The notes under the pieces: model-generated
What the model saw: only the letters and a program-made list of their open reading frames with translations
Databases searched by the model: none
What the model was told of the DNA's origin: nothing
Shown here: one piece after another, positions 58,629-64,000 of the stretch
Numbering within the stretch: the first letter of the stretch is position 1
Layout of the letters: the number at the start of each line of letters is the position of its first letter
Position numbers and translations under genes: made by a program
DNA from: CAIVAT01 sp037128705
Lineage (GTDB): Bacteria > Bacteroidota > Bacteroidia > Bacteroidales > FEN-979
NCBI GenBank assembly: GCA_037128705.1
Contig: JBAXVX010000013.1
Span: 39,876-103,875 of the forward strand
Reading direction: 5' to 3'
DNA length: 64,000 bases

Positions 58629-60041
58629 TTAATTCGCTTGTTTTTTCCTGAATACCTGAAAAAGGATCAGAAAAATGGTGGATATAACTATGGAAAGAAT
58701 GGCCAGATCGGCCTTGTTCTTGAAAAATTCAAACGGATCGGGTTGAAACAAGGCGATCCCCAACAAAATAAATACATAGGCCGAACCGCTGATAAAGCTG
58801 GCCATGGCAGCCCGGCTCGTTATTTTCCAGTGAAATGAGGCCACAGCCGCGGGAATGATGGTGAATCCCACGCCGGTGATAAAGATGATCACTGCCACCA
58901 GGTCACGGAGGAACCAGGCCCCCAGGAAACTGAGGCCTGTGAAACCAACGATCCCCAGCCGGGTGATCTGCATACGTCGTTTGCTGTCCGATTTTTTTCC
59001 TGAAAGTTTGTCCACCCAGTCGACGGCCACCGACGAGGCCAGGACAAAAATCTGGGTATCAGCCGAACTCATGATCGCCGCAAAGATCAGGATCAGAGCG
59101 GCACCCAGAAATTTATCGGGCATCAGCAGGGTAAGTCCTTCGGCGAAGGCATCTTTCGCCTCAATGCCCTGAAGATGTACATGTGCAGATAATCCGACCA
59201 TGGTAATGGCAATCCCTGTCAGTACAGTAAATATGGCCGACCCGATCAGCCCCGATTTTACCACACGATCCGACTTGGCTCCATACACACGCTGCCAGTA
59301 TTCGGCCGACTGAAAAATGATCAGTACCCCAAAGGCCGTAAAAGCGATGGTCATACCGGGATCCATGCGTGTAAAATCGACCAGTTCAATGGCAAATGAA
59401 CGTTTATCCCCCATCATCACAATGCCCAGCAGGATCATCATCACAAAGATCACCATGTACTGAAATATATCGGTACGGATAACACTCCTGAAACCACCTG
59501 CCAGCAGGTAGCTGGCGATGATACTGCTTGAAATCAGCAACCCTGTTTCGTACGACCATCCGCTGATGTTCGCGAGGATGCTGCTTCCGGCGATGAACTG
59601 GTTAAGCAACATCCCCGAATAAACAAGCATCAGAATAACGGCAGAGGTAAGTCCGACCGTTTTTCCCAATTTGAAATTGAACCAGTCGCTCAGGGTATAA
59701 AATTCCCTTTCTCCGCTGAATTTACGAAGTTTAAGCGCATACGGAATAAATACGATAAATCCGATGGCCGTACCCACAAAGACGGCAATCGCCGAGATGC
59801 CGAACCGGTATACATAGGCAGTATAAGCCACGAGGGCGGCACCTCCGATGTAACTCGCAACCACCGAAGTGACGAATCCGATGATGCCGATCTTCCGGCC
59901 CGCAATCATAAAATCGGAATGGGTCTTCCGGCGTGAGGCATATAAACCGATCCCCAGACAGGTAAGGGCATACATTACCAACAATATGATGTCGAAGGGG
60001 CAGAGTTTGCTGCCGGGCAAGTCATGGAATAAGAAATCCAT
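58629..60041 (-). CDS. Sodium:solute symporter (SSS) family transporter
   Basis: A 470-residue protein with about 13 helices in the LeuT-like SSS family. Characteristic stretches are MIAGRKIGIIGFVTSVVASY in helix 1, the YLLAGGFRSVIRTDIFQYM block after helix 5, and FAAIMSSADTQIFVLAS in helix 8 with the Na+-binding Ser residues. The substrate cannot be read from sequence (proline, sugars, carboxylates and others occur). It lies between the CPBP protease (26 bp) and the barrel protein (2 bp), so it is part of the four-gene transcript. Confidence 0.88.
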   Translation of the reverse strand: MDFLFHDLPGSKLCPFDIILLVMYALTCLGIGLYASRRKTHSDFMIAGRKIGIIGFVTSVVASYIGGAALVAYTAYVYRFGISAIAVFVGTAIGFIVFIPYALKLRKFSGEREFYTLSDWFNFKLGKTVGLTSAVILMLVYSGMLLNQFIAGSSILANISGWSYETGLLISSSIIASYLLAGGFRSVIRTDIFQYMVIFVMMILLGIVMMGDKRSFAIELVDFTRMDPGMTIAFTAFGVLIIFQSAEYWQRVYGAKSDRVVKSGLIGSAIFTVLTGIAITMVGLSAHVHLQGIEAKDAFAEGLTLLMPDKFLGAALILIFAAIMSSADTQIFVLASSVAVDWVDKLSGKKSDSKRRMQITRLGIVGFTGLSFLGAWFLRDLVAVIIFITGVGFTIIPAAVASFHWKITSRAAMASFISGSAYVFILLGIALFQPDPFEFFKNKADLAILSIVISTIFLILFQVFRKKQAN

Positions 60042-60067
60042 TGAAAAAATTATATTGCAAATATACT

Positions 60068-61003
60068 TTAGCTTTCCCCAAATTGCTTCTGTTTCCAGCG
60101 ATAAATCAGATATAATAACGCCGCCACAGAAATTCCGCTCAGGAGGATCACGTAAAAATGGTCACTGGTCCCGAAATTTTCATAATCACCGCCAACCAGC
60201 CCCCTTTGTCCCATATAGGTTACTGTGACAACCAGCCCGTTTTGAATAAAATGAGCAAAAATCGGGATCCAAAGCGATCCTGTCCAGTAGAACATATACC
60301 CGAACATGATTCCAAGCACCATCCTGGGGAAGAAACCATAAAACTGCATGTGCATGGCTGAAAACAACAGAGCCGAAACAAAGATCGCCAGATGAATATT
60401 CCCCAGCCAGTCTTTCAGCAGCCGCTGGAGCAATCCCCTGAACATGAACTCCTCCCCGATGGCAGGAAGTACTGCGATCATCAGCATGTTAAACAGGAAA
60501 CCACCCAAAGTGGGCATCCGCATGAAGGCTTCCGTGAGTTTGCTTGCCTCCTCCTCTGTGCTCTTCATCCATTCCTCAAGTCCATGAAGAAACTCAGGCA
60601 GTTTCATCAGGTCATTTACCGAGACCATCCAGTTGATGAACGGCAGGGAGCAAAACATCAGGAGAAGGGTGAACAGGTATAGAGGCCAGCGGGAGGGATT
60701 GTTGATCCTGAGATACCCGGTGCTGCTGCGTTCAAAGAAATAACCTGCCAGCATCGGGGGAATGATGAAGAGCCCAAACGATTGAATTACCTGGAAATAC
60801 TGAAGGAGTTTAAGTGAGGTCGGGTTTTCATAGTCCGACAGGGATGAGAGGATTTCTTTAAAACCAACACCGAAAAATGGCTTCGCCAGCAATATACCGA
60901 TAAAAAAAATCAGTGAAAAACAGGAGATGACAAGAAGGATCGAAAACAGGATCCGGGTGAAGGGAGTCAGGCTGTCAAGGATCGGCTGTTTCGGGATGTC
61001 CAC
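60068..61003 (-). CDS. CPBP family intramembrane glutamic protease
   Basis: A 311-residue protein with about eight helices from a GTG start. The catalytic motifs of the CPBP (Abi/Rce1) family are GEEFMFRGLLQ (Glu-Glu-xxx-Arg), FSAMHMQFYGFFPRM (His) and the late WIPIFAHFIQNG (His with Asn). It cleaves or processes membrane proteins or prenylated peptides; no target is known. It is first in the envelope cluster. Its start region shares a short divergent promoter interval with dusB. Confidence 0.85.
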   Translation of the reverse strand: MDIPKQPILDSLTPFTRILFSILLVISCFSLIFFIGILLAKPFFGVGFKEILSSLSDYENPTSLKLLQYFQVIQSFGLFIIPPMLAGYFFERSSTGYLRINNPSRWPLYLFTLLLMFCSLPFINWMVSVNDLMKLPEFLHGLEEWMKSTEEEASKLTEAFMRMPTLGGFLFNMLMIAVLPAIGEEFMFRGLLQRLLKDWLGNIHLAIFVSALLFSAMHMQFYGFFPRMVLGIMFGYMFYWTGSLWIPIFAHFIQNGLVVTVTYMGQRGLVGGDYENFGTSDHFYVILLSGISVAALLYLIYRWKQKQFGES

Positions 61004-61013
61004 GTAATTGTGC

Positions 61014-61021
61014 TATTTTTG
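61014..61021 (+). promoter_or_regulatory. Candidate -7 element for dusB
   Basis: TATTTTTG fits TAnnTTTG, 18 bp before the TTG start of dusB. A -33 element was not found. Confidence 0.35.
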
Positions 61022-61039
61022 TGGCAAAATTAGCACAAT

Positions 61040-62035
61040 TTGGTAAAGATCGGAAATATCGACCTGGGAGACTTCCCGCTGTTTCTTGCACCCATGGAGG
61101 ATGTAACCGATTCCCCCTTTCGTGTCATCTGCAAACATTACGGCGCAGATGTACTGGTTACCGAATTCATTGCCGCTGAAGGACTGATCAGGGATGCCGT
61201 AAAAAGCAACAACAAGATGCGGTTTGAACCGGCTGAACGTCCCCTGGGCATACAGATTTTCGGTGAGAATGTGGAATCCATGATGAAAGCTGCAGCGGTT
61301 GCAGAGGCAGCTGATCCCGATTTCATCGACCTTAACTTCGGATGTCCCGTACGAAAAATCGTGATGAAAGGCGGAGGGGCTGCACTTTTGCAGGATATCC
61401 CGAAGATGATCCGCATGTCGGAAGCAGTGGTCAGGTCAACCCGGCTTCCGGTGACTGTGAAAACCCGTCTGGGATGGGATGAATCACATAAGGATATCGT
61501 GGAAATCGCCGAACGTTTGCAGGATGTCGGTATAGCCGGCATAGCCATCCACGGACGGACCAGGGCCCAGCTTTACGGCGGGGAAGCCGATTGGACGCTC
61601 ATCGGCGAGGTGAAAAACAACCCGGTAATGCATATTCCCGTTTTCGGCAACGGAGATGTCGATTCGGGGCCAAAAGCGGAGGAGTTGAAAAACAGGTATG
61701 GCGTCGATGGGATCCTGATCGGCCGGGCCGCAACCGGAAATCCTTGGATATTCAGGGAGATCAAGTCGTGGTTAAAGGATCATTCCATACCTCCGGTGCC
61801 ATCCATCGCCGAAAGAGTTTCAGTTGTCCGTCAGCACCTTGAAGCATCCATTCCTTACAAGGGCGATCGCGCCACCCTGTTCGAAATACGCAAACTTTAC
61901 AGCGGTTATTTCCGGGGCATTCCCAACTTCAAATCCTGGAGGATGAAACTGGTCACAGCCGGATCTACAGAAGATTTGTTCAGAATTCTTTCAGAGATTG
62001 AAATTATTCGCGAAACCCCGACCCACAATGGCTAA
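61040..62035 (+). CDS. dusB: tRNA-dihydrouridine synthase B
   Basis: A 331-residue flavoprotein that reduces specific uridines in the tRNA D-loop using NADPH. The FMN-binding barrel shows LAPMEDVTDSPFR at residues 16-28, LNFGCPVRKIVMKGGGAALL with the catalytic Cys, IHGRTRAQLYGG, and the FMN-phosphate loop LIGRAATGNPWIFRE. The C-terminal helical domain is complete. TTG at 61040 is the only start that gives the family N-terminus (KIGNIDLGDFPLFLAPME). It converges with the AsmA-family gene. Confidence 0.93.
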   Translation: MVKIGNIDLGDFPLFLAPMEDVTDSPFRVICKHYGADVLVTEFIAAEGLIRDAVKSNNKMRFEPAERPLGIQIFGENVESMMKAAAVAEAADPDFIDLNFGCPVRKIVMKGGGAALLQDIPKMIRMSEAVVRSTRLPVTVKTRLGWDESHKDIVEIAERLQDVGIAGIAIHGRTRAQLYGGEADWTLIGEVKNNPVMHIPVFGNGDVDSGPKAEELKNRYGVDGILIGRAATGNPWIFREIKSWLKDHSIPPVPSIAERVSVVRQHLEASIPYKGDRATLFEIRKLYSGYFRGIPNFKSWRMKLVTAGSTEDLFRILSEIEIIRETPTHNG

Positions 62036-62050
62036 TCCCTTATGGCTGTC

Positions 62051-64000
62051 TTATTTCGGCTGTTCCGGTTCATCCTCCGCCTCGTCACTCTTGGCATTCT
62101 TAATGCGGTCGAGCATTTCCTGTGGCAATTTATCAGTGTAGGCCGAGTCAGGAATATTCTCTGAGTCTTTTCCCCTGCCATATTTTATCTTGAGATTGTC
62201 CATCGGTCCGGTAACTTTCATGGGAATGCCTATAATTCCCAGCGGCCCCAGGCCAAGCCTGATCCTCAGATTCAGCTTACTGCCGAAGGTGGTGGTTCCT
62301 GAAATTCTCACCCGGATGCCCTTCACCTTGAATTTGAACTGTTCCAGCGTAACCGTGTTATTTTTGATCGTGGAGTTGATATCAACCTTCGACAGATCTG
62401 GATTGTTCAACCCCTCTTTCTGCGTGCCTTTGCTGATATCATTAAACAGTTTAAGTCCATAAATCTTTACCTTTTTAATGGAAAAGACTCCGCCTCCTTC
62501 AAGGGATGGCAGCACCGGGAACATGCGGGCATCAAGCATGCCCTTCACACTGTAATCAAGCGACACGACGCCTTCCGCCTTTCCCGCTGACGGGACCATT
62601 TCACGGATCATGGCAACCTCATTGTAAGCCCGTTTGATATCAAAGTCAACGGCCTTGATATGAAAATCAAAGAAACCCTTCACCGGGGTTACACTTCCGT
62701 AAGTGGCATCCATGGCCACCCTGCAGCCGATGATGTCAAATCCTGTTTCCTTTATCACCAAAATTCCTTCCTCCAGGTCGATCTCTCCCTTGAGATCATT
62801 GATCTCAAGACCCAGTAGGGTCGCCTTTTTCACCTCAGCCTTGAAGTTTATATCGAGATCCCGGGGAATGATCACCACCCCTGTTTCGACTTTGGCTATT
62901 TCCTTTGCTGAGCCCTGTACCGGCGCCAATGCCATGAATTCGTCGACCGTTATCAGGTCGGAATTCAGCTGGAAACTCCCCTTCAGGGTTCCTCCCTGCG
63001 AAAGAACATAGCTGATGGTGTTCTGCATGAAACCCTTCAGCCTGAAATCCGAGGCACCATAATTTGCCAGGAAATTGTCAAACCAGATCTTGTCCTGATC
63101 AAACCTGAAATCACCTGTTTTTATAATAAAAGGCTTCGGATAATCTTCAGAGGATAATGCAATATTCCGAAGTTTCAGTAACCCGGAATTGTGAAGTTTT
63201 TCATACCGGCCTGCATTGGCATCGCTTTGTTTTCCCTTGAGTGAAAAATTCGTTTCGAGATGCCCATCCAGTTCAAGTCCTTTTCTTGAGAATACCTTGT
63301 AAATTCTTCCCAGGTCGATCACCCCGTGCGACTGCACTTCGTAGCACAGGTCATCAAAATCCTCAAGGACGGCCTGAATGGTAAATGTCTTTCCTTCAAA
63401 CCGAAAGGTCAGGGGCCGGATTTTAACTGCCAGCCCTTTCATGGTACCGGCAGGATCGGTAGCCTGTGCAGTGATCTCAATTTTTTCAACCGGATGGGGA
63501 TAATATTTCGTAAGTACCGACCCGTTTTTCAGGTTGATCTGTGCCGAAGTAACCGGGAACTTCTTCTTTTCCGGGAGATAACTGCCCTTCACATTCACAT
63601 CAAAATCCAATATTCCTGAAAAATCGATGCTGTCCATTGGGAATACCTGTTTCAACTCAGCCAGGTTGCAACCTGCGCTCAGGTGTGCATCAATCGTCCT
63701 GTCCCTGAAATTGGTCAACCTGAAAAATCCAACAACCTGGTTTTTCAAAAAATCGGCCTGCAGGTTTTCGAGCCGGACCACAATATTATTATAGTTGTTG
63801 TCGGGACAGGAGGCATCCAGGGAAAAGTTGATTTTGCTTAGCGCCTGGGGCAGATTCCCGTATTTCAAATAACCACCGGTGAGTTTGGTCATCAGGTTGA
63901 ATTTCGGGATGCTCAAAACAACCGTGTCTGTTTCATTCCGGATTCCTTTCTTTACAGGCCCGGAGATATAATATCCCTCAGCATTCAGATTGAGATCATA
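62051..64000 (-). CDS. AsmA family protein, partial (N-terminus beyond window)
   Basis: The frame runs from the window end to 62051, giving about 649 residues of the C-terminal part; translation near 64000 (YDLNLNAEGYYISGPV) is still in frame with no start, so the gene begins outside. It is a long beta-rich groove domain with an AsmA_2-like C-terminal region: LDGHLETNFSLKGKQSDA, AEGVVSLDYSVKGM, KIYGLKLFNDIS and LGPLGIIGIPMKVTGPMDNLK. Large AsmA-like proteins are thought to move phospholipids between membranes. The tail is charged (KNAKSDEAEDEPEQPK). Confidence 0.85.
   Translation of the reverse strand, partial: YDLNLNAEGYYISGPVKKGIRNETDTVVLSIPKFNLMTKLTGGYLKYGNLPQALSKINFSLDASCPDNNYNNIVVRLENLQADFLKNQVVGFFRLTNFRDRTIDAHLSAGCNLAELKQVFPMDSIDFSGILDFDVNVKGSYLPEKKKFPVTSAQINLKNGSVLTKYYPHPVEKIEITAQATDPAGTMKGLAVKIRPLTFRFEGKTFTIQAVLEDFDDLCYEVQSHGVIDLGRIYKVFSRKGLELDGHLETNFSLKGKQSDANAGRYEKLHNSGLLKLRNIALSSEDYPKPFIIKTGDFRFDQDKIWFDNFLANYGASDFRLKGFMQNTISYVLSQGGTLKGSFQLNSDLITVDEFMALAPVQGSAKEIAKVETGVVIIPRDLDINFKAEVKKATLLGLEINDLKGEIDLEEGILVIKETGFDIIGCRVAMDATYGSVTPVKGFFDFHIKAVDFDIKRAYNEVAMIREMVPSAGKAEGVVSLDYSVKGMLDARMFPVLPSLEGGGVFSIKKVKIYGLKLFNDISKGTQKEGLNNPDLSKVDINSTIKNNTVTLEQFKFKVKGIRVRISGTTTFGSKLNLRIRLGLGPLGIIGIPMKVTGPMDNLKIKYGRGKDSENIPDSAYTDKLPQEMLDRIKNAKSDEAEDEPEQPK

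Noticed and set aside
1..64000. CRISPR arrays, insertion sequences, integrases or prophage
   Set aside because: I saw no regularly spaced repeats of suitable size and no transposase, integrase or phage structural genes on either strand. The Bro-N gene alone is not evidence for a prophage.

Overview
The window reads as a chromosome segment from an anaerobic, free-living member of the Bacteroidetes, probably Bacteroidales-like. The evidence is several type IX secretion (T9SS) C-terminal sorting domains ending after a YPNP-type motif, many SPII lipoproteins, a FISUMP-domain lipoprotein, LytS-type and KdpD kinases, AT-rich promoters fitting the Bacteroidetes -7 element TAnnTTTG, and almost no Shine-Dalgarno sequences. 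Rubrerythrin, a polysulfide/thiosulfate-type molybdoenzyme and an HgcAB pair point to an anoxic, sulfidic or sediment habitat. I saw no transposase, integrase, CRISPR array or rRNA.

Layout. 1-2863 (minus): LytS-type kinase cut by the window edge, a Spy/LTxxQ-like periplasmic protein and a lipoprotein. 3190-6651 (plus): asparaginase, tRNA-Ser(GGA), polysaccharide deacetylase, GT87-type glycosyltransferase. 6619-16404: a molybdenum and sulfur island. It holds MobB-like, TauE/SafE and ModE genes facing a PsrABC-type reductase, a split YeeE/YedE thiosulfate-type transporter and a rhodanese-fold protein without its active-site Cys, then MobA, a FISUMP lipoprotein, DUF302 and OsmC. 16443-21526: CxxCH/T9SS protein, PAS remnant, GH27 alpha-galactosidase and acyl-ACP thioesterase. 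21553-25392: a single-chain type IIG restriction-modification enzyme and a Bro-N/DinD-like protein. 25475-28662 (minus): MbnP-like lipoprotein, PAP2 phosphatase that looks frameshifted, and metallophosphoesterase. 28928-36833: complete kdpFABCDE potassium uptake and sensing operon. 36852-40170: M1 peptidase and a duplicated PepSY-like lipoprotein.

40255-45830 (minus) holds an MFS transporter, DUF6132 and ArsF-like proteins, and then a cobalamin riboswitch. The riboswitch precedes a T9SS beta-propeller protein that I propose as a BtuG-like corrinoid-binding surface protein, followed by an esterase and an aldo/keto reductase. Divergent from this is the highlight of the window, 46027-50253: a tight six-gene operon of ArsR regulator, ArsC fused to a membrane and Cys-rich tail, CcdA-like thiol transporter, HgcA, HgcB and ACR3 arsenite exporter. 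HgcA carries the diagnostic cap-helix motif NVWCAAGK and HgcB has two 4Fe-4S motifs and the C-terminal Cys pair, so this is a mercury-methylation gene pair built into an arsenic-type resistance operon. Palindromic repeats overlap its promoter.

50278-64000: T9SS protein, rubrerythrin, outer-membrane barrel, lipoprotein, a four-gene envelope cluster (CPBP protease, sodium:solute symporter, BamA/TamA-like barrel, AsmA-like/GT51 fusion), tRNA-dihydrouridine synthase, and an AsmA-family protein cut by the window end.
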